Origin: Ningiella ruwaisensis
Lineage (GTDB): Bacteria > Pseudomonadota > Gammaproteobacteria > Enterobacterales > Alteromonadaceae
DNA length: 64,000 nucleotides
Assembly (NCBI RefSeq): GCF_004798935.1
Contig: NZ_RAHT01000005.1
Location: 248,001-312,000 of the forward strand
Direction of reading: 5' to 3'
Every line of letters starts with the position of its first letter. Position 1 is the first letter of the stretch. The translations under genes and the position numbers were made by a program. Below are positions 9,448 to 19,114 of this stretch, one piece after another. The notes under the pieces were generated by a model. It was not told the DNA's origin and made no database searches. It worked only from the letters and a program-made list of their open reading frames with translations.

Positions 9448-9939
9448 ATGAGCGATACAAGTTTTAATACATATTTTATTACTGAGACGGTAGAAAGCGC
9501 GTCTAAGGTGATTGAACAGCTTAAAGACGTGGGTGTATCAGAAAATGATATTGGTGTAGTAAGTAAAGATGAAAAAATTGCACTCGCTGATTTACCGCAG
9601 GCCGACTTGACTGAAAAATCTCAACTTCCCGAGGCACTCAAACGCGGTGCACTTTTAGGTTCGGGCTCTGGGCTTTTGGCAGGTGTACTGTTGGCAACCT
9701 TTCCAGTTGCCGGTTTGGCAGTAGGTGGTGCGGCGATTGTTGGCATGACAGCGGGAGGCGCAGCCATTGGGGCATGGTCGGCAAGCATGATTGGCATCAG
9801 TGAAAATAGTCCGCTTGTTGAACAATTTGAGCAGGCGCTTGATAAAGAGCATACGCTGATTTTTTGCGAACTTGAAGATGAACAAAGAGAACGAATTGGA
9901 AGTAAAGTAAGCGGAATTACCTGGGGTACGCTAGAGTAA
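9448..9939 (+). CDS. Glycine-zipper stress-type protein (DUF1269/GSP17M-like)
   Basis: The 163-residue protein starts with a ferredoxin-like region (ETVESASKVIEQLKDVGVSENDIGVVSK) of the type seen in general stress protein 17M and DUF1269 relatives. A Gly/Ala-rich hydrophobic hairpin follows (about 68-112), resembling a glycine-zipper membrane insert, and then an acidic C-terminus. A GAGG ribosome site precedes the ATG. The gene is monocistronic between two terminators. Related proteins are stress-induced, but the exact function is unknown. Confidence 0.6.
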   Translation: MSDTSFNTYFITETVESASKVIEQLKDVGVSENDIGVVSKDEKIALADLPQADLTEKSQLPEALKRGALLGSGSGLLAGVLLATFPVAGLAVGGAAIVGMTAGGAAIGAWSASMIGISENSPLVEQFEQALDKEHTLIFCELEDEQRERIGSKVSGITWGTLE

Positions 9940-9957
9940 ACAAAATAGGCGAGATAA

Positions 9958-10002
9958 AGAGGCTAAAAGCGGTGCCAGTGCATCTTATAGCCTCTTTTTT
10001 TT
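9958..10002 (+). terminator. Rho-independent terminator
   Basis: AGAGGCTA (9958-9965) pairs with TAGCCTCT (9988-9995) across a 22-base loop with weak internal pairing, followed by a run of T. It may serve both the plus-strand gene and the converging DUF2780 gene. Confidence 0.75.
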
Positions 10003-10007
10003 GCATG

Positions 10008-10550
10008 CTAGCCTGTTAAACCTGATAAGCCCTGCATAAGCAAATCTTTAGTTTGCTGACCTTGAGGCGTATCTAAATAAGACGATATTTGCTGAACAAA
10101 GCCCATCACCATATCAGGATTTAATCCTAAAGACTCAAACTGTTGAGTCAAAAGCGCTGCACCACCAAAGGTATCGCTTAGCTGTGAGGCTTGCCCTAAC
10201 AAGCCTCCCAATCCACCCGAACCACTTGCGTTACTAACATCGGGCACATGATCTAACAAACTTTTCGTCCCCGGTAATTGCTCCGCAACTTTAGAAAAGT
10301 CGTCAGCCGATAAATTATCTTTTGCATAGTTCATGATACTGGCGAGACCACCTTGAGCCTGATCACCGGTGATGTCTAAACTACCGGTTAAACTCCCTAA
10401 CAGGCCTGTAATGCTAGGACCAACTGCGTCAGTTTGCGTTTCCTGAGATTCAGCTTTTGCCTTGTTTCCCATTAAATTGTCTAACATTGATTGTTGTGCA
10501 AAAGCTTCCATACTGAGAAGACTCAAGCATAAAACGACTAAATATTTCAT
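10008..10550 (-). CDS. DUF2780-type secreted protein
   Basis: The 180-residue protein has a Sec signal peptide (MKYLVVLCLSLLSMEAFAQQ, cleavage after AFA). The mature protein is rich in Gly, Ser and Leu with GLGGLLGQASQLSDTFGG (about 113-130), then a helical end FESLGLNPDMVMGFVQQI and GLSGLTG at the C-terminus. This arrangement resembles DUF2780 (VcgC/VcgE-like) proteins of marine gammaproteobacteria. Function unknown. AAGGA lies at good spacing before the ATG. Confidence 0.65.
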   Translation of the reverse strand: MKYLVVLCLSLLSMEAFAQQSMLDNLMGNKAKAESQETQTDAVGPSITGLLGSLTGSLDITGDQAQGGLASIMNYAKDNLSADDFSKVAEQLPGTKSLLDHVPDVSNASGSGGLGGLLGQASQLSDTFGGAALLTQQFESLGLNPDMVMGFVQQISSYLDTPQGQQTKDLLMQGLSGLTG

Positions 10551-10567
10551 TTTGATTCCTTTGACAT

Positions 10568-11752
10568 TTAGTTTATCCGAATATGTATTTTTTCTACGAT
10601 TGATTTTGCGCGTTTTACTGCTTGTTCGGTAGACTCATCACGCGCGAGAGCCACCCCCATTCTTCTGCGTCCCTTTACTTCTGGCTTTCCAAAAAGCCGT
10701 AAATCGGTATAAGGCTCACTTAAAGCGCCGTCTATATTATCAAATTCTACCTGAGATGACTCCCCTTCTACTAAAAGCGCGACTGAAGCAGCGGGCCCAT
10801 GGAAGTGAATATTGGGTATAGGTAAGCCTAAAAATGCGCGAGCATGAAGCGCAAATTCGGAAAGGTCCTGAGAAATTAGCGTGACCATGCCCGTATCGTG
10901 AGGCCTCGGAGAGACTTCGCTGAAATACACGTCATCGCCCTTAATAAAAAGCTCAACACCAAATAAGCCATATCCACCCAAGGCTTCAGTTACTTTTTCA
11001 GCAATATCTTTTGCTTGTTCCAAGGCTTCTGTCGACATGCTTTGAGGCTGCCAGGACTCTCTATAATCCCCGTCTTCCTGACGATGACCAATCGCCTCAC
11101 AAAATGCAGTACCGTCTTTATGGCGTATCGTCAGCAGCGTAATTTCGTAGTCAAACTCAATCACAGATTCGATGATCACCTTGCCTTTGCCTGCACGCCC
11201 ACCTTCCTGAGCATATTGCCAGGCCTTTTCCAGCTCGTCTTCAGATTTTACCAAAGACTGTCCTTTTCCCGATGAACTCATAATCGGTTTGACGATACAG
11301 GGAAAGCCTAATTGCAATGCAGCTTCTTCAAAATCGTCCCATTCTGAAGCAAAAACGAAATCGGATGTAGGGATTGAAAGCTCTTCCGCCACTAAACGGC
11401 GAATGCCTTCTCTGTCCATTGTCAGATGGACGGCTTTCGCGCTAGGCACAACAGTAAAGCCTCGCTGCTCAAGTGCAATCAGGGCATTGGTAGCAATAGC
11501 TTCAATTTCTGGAACAATAAAGTCAGGTTTTTCATCCAGGATTTTTTCGTCAAGAATTTTTTCATCAAGCATAGAAACACAATAAGCGCGATCTGCCACC
11601 TGCATGGCAGGTGCATGTTCGTATCGATCCAAGACAATGACTTCGCAACCTAAGCGTTTAAGCTCAATCACCACTTCCTTACCAAGTTCACCACCACCAA
11701 GTAGCATTACCTTGGTGGCATTTTTAGCAAATGGCGTGCCGATGCTGACCAT
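10568..11752 (-). CDS. purT: Formate-dependent GAR transformylase (PurT)
   Basis: The 394-residue ATP-grasp enzyme makes formylglycinamide ribonucleotide from GAR, formate and ATP in purine synthesis. It has [21 protein letters not shown] at the N-terminus, [11 protein letters not shown], the ATP-grasp loop [12 protein letters not shown] and [21 protein letters not shown]-type metal-binding residues (seen as [17 protein letters not shown]). Length is close to E. coli PurT (392). Residues about 61-75 consist of a repeated LDEKI unit encoded by a 15-bp direct repeat (11526-11570) that replaces an otherwise variable stretch without changing its length. AAGGA precedes the ATG. Confidence 0.95.
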   Translation of the reverse strand: MVSIGTPFAKNATKVMLLGGGELGKEVVIELKRLGCEVIVLDRYEHAPAMQVADRAYCVSMLDEKILDEKILDEKPDFIVPEIEAIATNALIALEQRGFTVVPSAKAVHLTMDREGIRRLVAEELSIPTSDFVFASEWDDFEEAALQLGFPCIVKPIMSSSGKGQSLVKSEDELEKAWQYAQEGGRAGKGKVIIESVIEFDYEITLLTIRHKDGTAFCEAIGHRQEDGDYRESWQPQSMSTEALEQAKDIAEKVTEALGGYGLFGVELFIKGDDVYFSEVSPRPHDTGMVTLISQDLSEFALHARAFLGLPIPNIHFHGPAASVALLVEGESSQVEFDNIDGALSEPYTDLRLFGKPEVKGRRRMGVALARDESTEQAVKRAKSIVEKIHIRIN

Positions 11753-11783
11753 AGTTTTTCCTTATTTTTGAGCCTTATAACCT

Positions 11784-12902
11784 TTAATTAAACGACAACT
11801 CAGACAGGTAAAATGATTGCTGGTCAAACACTTTGTTGCCTAAACCATAGGCCGTAAATGTGACTTTGCTTTGTTTGATATCTTCTGCCCAATCAATTTC
11901 AACTAAACCATAATGGGTATCACGCACTACTTCACCCACTCTAAAGCTGTTTGCCTCGTTTACTTCGCTGTATTTTTGCGTCATACCGCTGGCCGTAAAA
12001 TCCCACATTGGATAAGGCACCTTGTCGTTTTTCTGACCTACATCTCTGGAAATCTCCATCAGGTGACGATCACCTGACAAAAAGAAGGTATTTTCTGCCT
12101 GTGTTTGCTCTATTACTTTATAGAGCAAGTCTCTCTCATGGGGCAGATTTCCCCACGACTCCCAGCGATGCTCATAAGCTACGACCTGTATACTGCTAAC
12201 GATAATACGCACATCTGCTGGCATTAATAGTTGCTTAGTCAACCATAACCATTGCGCTTCTCCCAGCATAGTTCTGCTTTTATCAGCGGTAGGAAGATAA
12301 GAACCAAACCCCTCTGGTCTGGGCCCAGGGCGCTTGTTTAAAGCATCACGATGATAACGCGTATCAAGCATAATGATCTGCACACGACGACCTTCGTCCT
12401 CAAATATCTTTGAGTGGTAAATTCCCTCTTGATTGCGAATAGGATCGTCCGTTGCAAAGCCAAAAAAATCTAAAAACGCCTGCTGACTCTCTTTTTTAAG
12501 CGGAAATTCTTTACCCGCATCATTATCGCCGTAGTCATGATCATCCCATGTTCCCATAATTGGTGTTGTGGCTTTAAGCGTCTGAAAACCTGGCTTTGCC
12601 GAAACTGCATCGTACGCTTCTTTAAAGCGTTTCGGGTCGGTCACAGGGCCACTCACACGCTTGCCATTTGCGTCGTATTGCACATCCGCATACTGATTAT
12701 CACCAATAAACAAAAACACGTCAGGCTGCTTGGCAATAATGTCGTCCCAAATAGGCTGAGGTTCTGTTTCGTAGGCGCAAGACCCAAAAGCCACTTTAAA
12801 ATCAGCGGCGTTTGCCCCTGCAGCGACGACCAATAAAGCGCCGCCTATCAAAAGTTTTATCATTGGTTTTGGTGCGCAAAAGTTTGCAAATATAGCTTTC
12901 AT
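11784..12902 (-). CDS. Exported PhoD-like phosphatase/phosphodiesterase
   Basis: A 372-residue secreted metallophosphoesterase. After an N-terminal extension and a hydrophobic signal (MIKLLIGGALLVVAAGANA) come the PhoD-family motifs: FGSCAYE, FLFIGDNQYAD, GTWDDHDYGDNDAG and FLSGDRHLMEI. These carry the metal ligands (Asp, Asn, His). The strong AGGG ribosome site supports the ATG at 12902, although the internal ATG 13 codons on would give a more standard signal peptide. PhoD enzymes release phosphate from diesters such as teichoic acid or phospholipid; the substrate here is unknown. Confidence 0.85.
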   Translation of the reverse strand: MKAIFANFCAPKPMIKLLIGGALLVVAAGANAADFKVAFGSCAYETEPQPIWDDIIAKQPDVFLFIGDNQYADVQYDANGKRVSGPVTDPKRFKEAYDAVSAKPGFQTLKATTPIMGTWDDHDYGDNDAGKEFPLKKESQQAFLDFFGFATDDPIRNQEGIYHSKIFEDEGRRVQIIMLDTRYHRDALNKRPGPRPEGFGSYLPTADKSRTMLGEAQWLWLTKQLLMPADVRIIVSSIQVVAYEHRWESWGNLPHERDLLYKVIEQTQAENTFFLSGDRHLMEISRDVGQKNDKVPYPMWDFTASGMTQKYSEVNEANSFRVGEVVRDTHYGLVEIDWAEDIKQSKVTFTAYGLGNKVFDQQSFYLSELSFN

Positions 12903-12988
12903 TAAGTGATTCCCTGTTAGTGTCCTATTTTGAAATTGCCAACAACTTACCGTTTACTGATGACATTTTCATTACTCACTTTTTATTC

Positions 12989-13999
12989 TCACTGATTGCT
13001 TAAACGCTTTCCAAATGAAATGCCGTAAGCCGGTGAGCGCATTTTTAAAACAGGATCATCGCTCGCTTTAAATCCAGTGGTGAGTACATTTGGGTCAAAG
13101 TTAATTGGCTTGCAACTATCTCCACCTGCCGTATTTAAGGTAAGGCGTCCAAGCGTTAGTTCTGTTCTGTCTTCTGGCCAGGCAATTGATGGATTGAGGG
13201 CCTCGTCTTCATCTTCACCAATTGTTGCCACGAGCGTAAAACTGACGGTACTGTCTTCCATATCTTGCAACAAACGTTGCTCCAGATACTTTTCAGGCAG
13301 GCTTTCTGTTTGAGATTTTTCGAGATGCTCCTCCCCTAAATCGGGACGAAGTGTCCATTTAAACTTTGTCAATTCTCCAGACTCATCCTGCATGTAAAAA
13401 GTATGAATGCCAAAATAAGTGTCTCTCGCGTAAGACGTTGAAAGTGGGTGAGATTGCGACCATGCGAGCGCATTTTGCACGCTTGGATTTGCAGCAATGT
13501 ATGCGCCCGTGGCTTGTCTGTCTACTTCACCCTCTTCATTAGGCAACAAGGTTTGAAGAAAGCCGAAAAACGTTTCAGGATCTTTCCCGGTAAAAAATGG
13601 TGTATTGTTGCCAGTAATATTATGTTTTACGCCGTTAGGTAAATTTAATTGTATGCCTACGCCTCGGGTACCCGAGCTTCTTTCATCTGCAAGTGGATTG
13701 GGGCCGCCTATTGAAAAGCGAACAATCGCATCAACGCTTTCTTGCTCAAATAAAACGGAGTTTGAATACGCTTTGGCTTGTTCGTTGGGTACAAACGTTG
13801 CGGTGGCGCAAACGCCAGCTGCATGCGCTTTTCTGAAGCCGGCGTGTTTGCCACCCAGTTTTTCAAAAAGTGCGATAAAATCATTGGCGCTGACGGATTC
13901 TGGCGCTTGCTGCGCGTTGGCTGCTGTGCTTAAAGCGCCTACTGTGATTGCACAGACTGAAAGTGTTGCGCAAAGTCCTGTAAAACTAGGTATTTTCAT
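12989..13999 (-). CDS. Periplasmic catalase-related peroxidase (SrpA-like)
   Basis: The 336-residue protein has a Sec signal peptide (to about ANAQQ, residue 31) and a small catalase core. The distal histidine lies in RKAHAAGVCATATF (about 57-70), VRFSIGGPNP follows, and the proximal heme-ligand region reads RSPAYGISFGKR near the C-terminus with the axial Tyr. The length of about 330 and the signal peptide match the catalase-like peroxidases (KatN/SrpA type) rather than full-size catalases. It probably uses heme to consume organic or hydrogen peroxide in the periplasm. Confidence 0.85.
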   Translation of the reverse strand: MKIPSFTGLCATLSVCAITVGALSTAANAQQAPESVSANDFIALFEKLGGKHAGFRKAHAAGVCATATFVPNEQAKAYSNSVLFEQESVDAIVRFSIGGPNPLADERSSGTRGVGIQLNLPNGVKHNITGNNTPFFTGKDPETFFGFLQTLLPNEEGEVDRQATGAYIAANPSVQNALAWSQSHPLSTSYARDTYFGIHTFYMQDESGELTKFKWTLRPDLGEEHLEKSQTESLPEKYLEQRLLQDMEDSTVSFTLVATIGEDEDEALNPSIAWPEDRTELTLGRLTLNTAGGDSCKPINFDPNVLTTGFKASDDPVLKMRSPAYGISFGKRLSNQ

Positions 14000-14049
14000 T
14001 GTTTTCTCATTTTATTAAATAGAGCGTGTTTATCTAAGCATTGAGCAAA

Positions 14050-15729
14050 TTAATACGGCTTGTCTGTTACTGCACCTGTTGAGGCGGAACTCACCGTTCT
14101 TGCATATTTAGCAAGTAAACCGCGTTTGTAACGAGGCTCAGGCTGTTGCCACTGACGTAAGCGCTTTTCCATTTCCTCAGCGCTAATGTCCAAAGTCATT
14201 TGCTTGCTGTGAGCATCAATGGTGATGGTATCACCGTCTTTTACAATCGCGATTGGACCACCGTCAAACGCTTCTGGTGTTACGTGCCCAATAACAAAGC
14301 CCCGGCTACCGCCTGAAAATCGACCGTCTGTAATCAGAGCAACCTCGCTCCCAAGGCCTTTACCCATAATCGCGGAAGTTGGGCTAAGCATTTCGCGCAT
14401 CCCCGGTCCACCTTTAGGCCCCTCATAGCGGATCACAACCACATCCCCGGCTACGACTTGCCCACCAATAATGGCTGCAAAGGCATTTTCTTCTGAATCA
14501 TATACTTTTGCTTTTCCAGAAAAGTGCAAACCTTCTTTACCAGTCAGTTTGGACACCGCACCCTGTGGTGCTAAATTACCATGCAAAATTACTAAGTGAC
14601 TGTCCTTTTTAATTGGTGAATCCAGCGATTTGATGATTTGCTGATCCGCAGGATAATGCGAGACTCCGGCAAGGTTTTCAGCCATTGTTTTGCCAGTAAC
14701 CGTTAAGCAGTCCCCATGAAGCATTCCAGCTTCAAGTAAGCGCTTCATAAGCGGTTGAATTCCGCCTATCTCGATTAGTTCTGACATCAAATACTGGCCG
14801 CTTGGACGCAAATCGGCTAAAACCGGTGTGCGTTCACCAATGCGAATAAAATCATCAAGCGTTAGCTCAACGCCGATTGCATCTGCCATTGCAATTAAAT
14901 GCAACACCGCGTTTGTGGAGCCGCCAAGTGTAATAATCAATGTGATCGCATTTTCAAATGCTTCTTTTGTCATAATGTCAGAAGGTTTAATATCGTGAGC
15001 AAGCAAATGGGCAATCGCTTTTCCCGCATTAATACAGTCTTGTTTTTTACTGCGAGACATCGCATTTTGCGCTGAGCTATTTGGCAGGCTCATGCCCAGG
15101 GCTTCAATCGCCGACGCCATTGTGTTTGCCGTGTACATGCCGCCACAGGAACCTGCACCGGGAATGGCGGTTTTTTCAATTTTTGTCAGCTCCTTTATTG
15201 GAATATCGCCTTTAGCATGGCCACCTACCGCCTCAAAAACTGACACAATATCGGTATGATTTTCGCCGGGTAAAATCGTGCCGCCATAAATAAAAATCGA
15301 AGGACGGTTCAGTCGAGCCAGACCAATTAAACACCCCGGCATATTTTTATCACAGCCGCCAATTGCGATGATGCCATCGTGTCCCATGCAGCCCGACACG
15401 GCCTCAATAGAATCGGCAATGACTTCACGCGATACTAAGGAATATTTCATCCCCTCTGTTCCCATCGAAATGCCGTCAGAAATAGTGATGGTGTTATAGA
15501 TAACTCCTTTAGCGCCGCCTTCATCAACTCCCTTTTTTACTTCATCTGCCAGTTCATTAATGTGCATGTTACACGGCGTTACCATGCTCCAGGTAGACGC
15601 AATACCGACTTGCGACTTTTTAAAATCCTCATCTTCAAAACCTACCGCTCGCAGCATAGAGCGACTTGGCGCCTGAGCGTTACCATCAACAATTTTTTGA
15701 GAATACTTACGATTTGCAGACTGACTCAT
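14050..15729 (-). CDS. ilvD: Dihydroxy-acid dehydratase
   Basis: This 559-residue Fe-S dehydratase makes 2-oxoisovalerate and 2-oxo-3-methylvalerate for valine and isoleucine synthesis. Cluster cysteines are seen in [10 protein letters not shown] and [14 protein letters not shown], and the family motifs GRFSGGSRG and [11 protein letters not shown] are near the C-terminus. The length matches the shorter IlvD type (about 558) rather than the 616-residue E. coli form. It stands alone, without other ilv genes in the window. Confidence 0.96.
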   Translation of the reverse strand: MSQSANRKYSQKIVDGNAQAPSRSMLRAVGFEDEDFKKSQVGIASTWSMVTPCNMHINELADEVKKGVDEGGAKGVIYNTITISDGISMGTEGMKYSLVSREVIADSIEAVSGCMGHDGIIAIGGCDKNMPGCLIGLARLNRPSIFIYGGTILPGENHTDIVSVFEAVGGHAKGDIPIKELTKIEKTAIPGAGSCGGMYTANTMASAIEALGMSLPNSSAQNAMSRSKKQDCINAGKAIAHLLAHDIKPSDIMTKEAFENAITLIITLGGSTNAVLHLIAMADAIGVELTLDDFIRIGERTPVLADLRPSGQYLMSELIEIGGIQPLMKRLLEAGMLHGDCLTVTGKTMAENLAGVSHYPADQQIIKSLDSPIKKDSHLVILHGNLAPQGAVSKLTGKEGLHFSGKAKVYDSEENAFAAIIGGQVVAGDVVVIRYEGPKGGPGMREMLSPTSAIMGKGLGSEVALITDGRFSGGSRGFVIGHVTPEAFDGGPIAIVKDGDTITIDAHSKQMTLDISAEEMEKRLRQWQQPEPRYKRGLLAKYARTVSSASTGAVTDKPY

Positions 15730-15933
15730 AGTGACATTTCCATTTTCGATTCATGCATTTACTGAACAACAAGTCTTAACTATAGAACGTATGCGTGTTT
15801 AAGCCAACGCATAAATAAGACGCTTTGTGTTATGATGCGATTAATTATTTAAGCATAAATAAGCCTTGCTGAAATAAAGCAGGCAATAACATGGGTCAGT
15901 ATTTTTTATGAGTGTTGTTTATGAGTATTTTTT

Positions 15934-16386
15934 ATGAATATTAGGCGTATTTGTGGTGTAGATATTAAAGGTACCGAAGCGGTGATTTGCATTTTGGACT
16001 ATCGCGAAGGACTTTTTACGATCCCTGAGTGTCGTGCACGTAAAGTTGAGTTTTCTAAGAAGAATCGTAGTTCCGATTTACAGTATTTTCAGTCTTCTTT
16101 CGCAAAACTAATGACTGACTATAAAGTTGAACAAGTGGTTATCAAAGAGCGGCCGCTATCTGGCAAGTTTTCAGGCGGTGCGCTTGGTTTTAAAATGGAA
16201 GCCGCCATACAGCTAATTAAAGATCTTGATGTGATCACCATCAGCCCTCAGCGACTAAAGGCCTTGCTTAAACGCAATCCCGTCGCAGTAGAATTTGGCG
16301 AAACAGGCCTGAAAATTTTTCAGGAACAAGCATTTCATGTCGCTTATGCTCAGCATATGGCCTACGAGTATCCCGATACAGAGTAA
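15934..16386 (+). CDS. DUF3010 family protein
   Basis: The 150-residue protein starts with RRICGVDIKGTEAVICIL, an RNase H-like/RuvC-type first strand with an acidic residue. VEQVVIKERPLSGKFSGGALGFKMEAAIQ follows in two blocks in the middle, and ITISPQRLKALLK later. This is the pattern of DUF3010, a small family common in Vibrionales and Alteromonadales. The fold suggests a nuclease-like or Holliday-resolvase-like role, but no activity is known. Upstream, ATGAGT(A/G)TT is repeated twice, but those ATGs are out of frame. Confidence 0.7.
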   Translation: MNIRRICGVDIKGTEAVICILDYREGLFTIPECRARKVEFSKKNRSSDLQYFQSSFAKLMTDYKVEQVVIKERPLSGKFSGGALGFKMEAAIQLIKDLDVITISPQRLKALLKRNPVAVEFGETGLKIFQEQAFHVAYAQHMAYEYPDTE

Positions 16387-16410
16387 CTATCGATCGCTTG
16401 GCGGCTTTGT

Positions 16411-16475
16411 TCATAACATTTGCTCATAACATTTGCTCATAACTATTGTTTATAATCTTTGCTTATAACTTTTGC
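16411..16475. repeat. Five 13-bp tandem repeats
   Basis: Five consecutive 13-bp units with consensus TCATAACATTTGC. The first two (16411-16423, 16424-16436) are identical and the next three drift (TCATAACTATTGT, TTATAATCTTTGC, TTATAACTTTTGC). They lie 25 bp after the DUF3010 gene and 86 bp before the M49-like peptidase gene. No spacer structure, so this is not a CRISPR array. Confidence 0.85.
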
Positions 16476-16561
16476 TTGGCATCGGCGCTTAGCACATTTT
16501 GTTTCATGTACTAAAATAACCTTAACTATTCGAATGATAACAACAAGAAGAGAGCAAGCTT

Positions 16562-18292
16562 ATGCATTCAACGGCCAAAACGCTACTGATCCTTCTCACT
16601 TTTGCCAGCGCATCACTTTTTATTAGCGCCTGTACTGAGTCACCGGAAAAGACCCCACAAGAAAGCGCAGAGTCAGACATTCTCGAGTCACACGTTGCTG
16701 AATCTCAAAACGAAAGACTTGATAATCAAAACCCGGAATTGCTTATCGAGCGGTCTCGCCTTGAAATTTATTATCCTGTTGAACTAACGGCCGATTTGTC
16801 TGCTTATTCGGATAAACAAAAACAAATGATATCGCTTTTAATTGACGCCTCAGAAGTAATGGATGACCTGTTTTGGCAGCAAGCATTTGGCGGCGAAAAA
16901 GAGGAATTTTTGGCAAAACTTGATGATGCAAAAGTGCGCGATTTTGCTGATATCAACTATGGCCCCTACGACAGATTAAATGGCGATACACCCTTCTTAT
17001 CGGGTTACGATGCCAAACCACCAGGCGCACAGTTTTACCCGGAAGATATGACCAAAGAGGAATTTGAAGCGGCAGACTTTGCGAATAAAGCAGGGCTTTA
17101 TTCGATGGTACGGCGAGATGAAGCGGGCGAATTAGTTGCTATTCCCTATACAGAATATTTTACAGATGAAATACAAAAGGCCGCTGATTTGCTTCTTCAG
17201 GCGGCTGATTTTGCCGAAGATATGAGCTTTGCAGCCTACCTTCGTCTGCGTGCACAGTCGCTGGTAAATAACGAATATCAATTTTCAGATATGGCGTGGA
17301 TGGACATGAAAACCAATCCCATTGATGTGGTGATTGGTCCTATTGAAACCTACGAAGATCAGCTTTACGGTTACCGTGCCGCTTTTGAGTCTTATGTGCT
17401 GCTTAAAGACATGGCCTGGAGCGAGCGTCTGGCAAAATATGCAGATTACTTACCTGAGCTTCAAAGTGGACTGCCTGTAGAAGAAGCCTACAAGTCACAA
17501 ATGCCCGGTACTAACGCCGATTTAAATGCCTACGATGTGATTTATTATGCGGGTCATTCAAATGCGGGCAGTAAAACGATTGCGATCAACCTGCCCAACG
17601 ATGAGGAAGTTCAGCTTACAAAAGGCACACGTAGATTACAGCTTAAAAATGCAATGCAGGCGAAATTTGAGCACATTTTGCTTCCTATCGCCGATATGCT
17701 GATTGTTCCTGAGCAACGAAAGCACATTACATTTAATGCCTTTTTTGGCAACACAATGTTTCATGAAGTGGCGCATGGCCTTGGAATAAAAACGGTTCTG
17801 AATTCAGAAACCACAGTGCGCGAAGCGCTAAAAGAACACGCTTCTGCACTTGAAGAAGGAAAGGCTGACATACTTGGGCTTTACATGGTTCGGCAGTTAC
17901 TGGAAAAAGGTGTCATCACAGAAGGCGCTTTAGAGGATTACTATGTGACCTTTTTAGCCGGGATTTTTCGCTCAGTTCGCTTTGGCGCATCAAGTGCTCA
18001 CGGAAAGGCCAACATGATCCGCTTCAATTTCTTTGAGCAAGAAGGTGCATTTACGCGCAATGAAAATGGCCAGTATTCGGTAAATATGGATAAGATGGGC
18101 GAAGCCATCGATAAGCTTAGCAATAAAATACTCACCTTACAGGGAGATGGTGATTATGAGGGTGTTGATATGCTTGTGAGCGACATGGGTGTGATCAAAC
18201 CTATGCTATCGGGTGACCTGGCACGCTTGTCAGATGCGGGTATTCCTGTTGACATTACCTTTATTCAAGGAAAGGACGTTTTAGGTCTGTAG
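16562..18292 (+). CDS. Lipoprotein metallopeptidase, M49 (DPP III)-like
   Basis: The 576-residue protein has a lipoprotein signal (ISAC, Cys24) followed by an acidic linker and a zinc-peptidase domain. The zinc site is HEVAHG (His401-Glu402-His405), and the third ligand region is EEGKADILGL (Glu431/432), as in dipeptidyl peptidase III relatives. Classical M49 enzymes have the longer HEXXGH; here the plain HEXXH form is present. This is common in the bacterial DPP III-like group. It is predicted to hydrolyse peptides at the cell envelope. The gene is monocistronic with its own terminator; GAGAG lies upstream of the ATG. Confidence 0.82.
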   Translation: MHSTAKTLLILLTFASASLFISACTESPEKTPQESAESDILESHVAESQNERLDNQNPELLIERSRLEIYYPVELTADLSAYSDKQKQMISLLIDASEVMDDLFWQQAFGGEKEEFLAKLDDAKVRDFADINYGPYDRLNGDTPFLSGYDAKPPGAQFYPEDMTKEEFEAADFANKAGLYSMVRRDEAGELVAIPYTEYFTDEIQKAADLLLQAADFAEDMSFAAYLRLRAQSLVNNEYQFSDMAWMDMKTNPIDVVIGPIETYEDQLYGYRAAFESYVLLKDMAWSERLAKYADYLPELQSGLPVEEAYKSQMPGTNADLNAYDVIYYAGHSNAGSKTIAINLPNDEEVQLTKGTRRLQLKNAMQAKFEHILLPIADMLIVPEQRKHITFNAFFGNTMFHEVAHGLGIKTVLNSETTVREALKEHASALEEGKADILGLYMVRQLLEKGVITEGALEDYYVTFLAGIFRSVRFGASSAHGKANMIRFNFFEQEGAFTRNENGQYSVNMDKMGEAIDKLSNKILTLQGDGDYEGVDMLVSDMGVIKPMLSGDLARLSDAGIPVDITFIQGKDVLGL

Positions 18293-18351
18293 CGCTGTTT
18301 TCTGCTGACTGAGCGCTTTGGATTAACGCATTTCTTAAGAGATTGAGACAG

Positions 18352-18378
18352 AAAAAGGCCATTTTATGGCCTTTTTTC
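18352..18378 (+). terminator. Rho-independent terminator
   Basis: AAAAAGGCCAT pairs with ATGGCCTTTTTT around a TTT loop, 60 bases after the M49-like gene. The symmetric A and T runs let it act in both directions, also for the DUF3718-like gene that converges on it. Confidence 0.9.
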
Positions 18379-18405
18379 ATCTATTTACATCAGGCTAGTC
18401 GTTGT

Positions 18406-18870
18406 TTAAAGAGAAACCACTCGTCCTTCAAACTCACGAACAAAATCTTCTAACGCCATATCGTTGCAATAAACCATGCGATTTTCTGCATGATGTTTAG
18501 CCTTTGCACGATTCACACCCATCACAACCGCATCGATACAGAGTTGCGATTCACCGCCTTCTACTGCTACTAATTTTACAGTTTGCGCTTTTGCGACTGG
18601 ATTTTCCTGAGCGGTAATTTTAGGTGCGTAGCGCTGTGCAAAATCTGCAATGCTCTGGCCATTGCACTTTATGCTAGTGCTATAGACTGACGTGTTAATG
18701 TCATTTGCACGCATGAGCGTTCTGGCTGCGGGTACACCCTCGGTCGCTGCAACATAACAAATTTGGGTCTCAAGTTTTTGGTCAACCGGTTTAAGTACAA
18801 CTTCGTTTGAAAGCGCACTTCCTGCAATAGAACCTAGCGTTAATACTGCAATCGTTTTTAATAGCGTCAT
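18406..18870 (-). CDS. Exported DUF3718-like protein, duplicated domain
   Basis: The 154-residue protein has a signal peptide (to about GSALSNE). The mature part shows ICYVAATEGVPAARTLMR...IKCNGQSIADFA, which resembles DUF3718 proteins of Alteromonadales (Cys, helix, then CNGQ and FA). The second half repeats this pattern in weaker form: LCIDAVVMGVNRAK...VYCNDMALEDFV. Two copies of the unit in one chain are therefore likely, each with a Cys pair that could form a disulfide. Function unknown. Confidence 0.6.
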   Translation of the reverse strand: MTLLKTIAVLTLGSIAGSALSNEVVLKPVDQKLETQICYVAATEGVPAARTLMRANDINTSVYSTSIKCNGQSIADFAQRYAPKITAQENPVAKAQTVKLVAVEGGESQLCIDAVVMGVNRAKAKHHAENRMVYCNDMALEDFVREFEGRVVSL

Positions 18871-19114
18871 AATAAATACCCCTAAGTATTTTGTAATAAA
18901 ATTAGATTTAACGTGTGTCCTGGGGGTATTATCGACAATAATTGAGTTTTTGAAAGTTTATTCTGTAATTTTATTTCATAATTAATGAAAATTTCATGTT
19001 TGTATCGATTTTTTGTAACTTAATTACAGAAAATACTTAGAATATTTACAATTAGGTACCTTTGTTTACATACACCGTTTAAAAAAGTGCGAAGCAAAGG
19101 AGCAAAGCCGGCGC

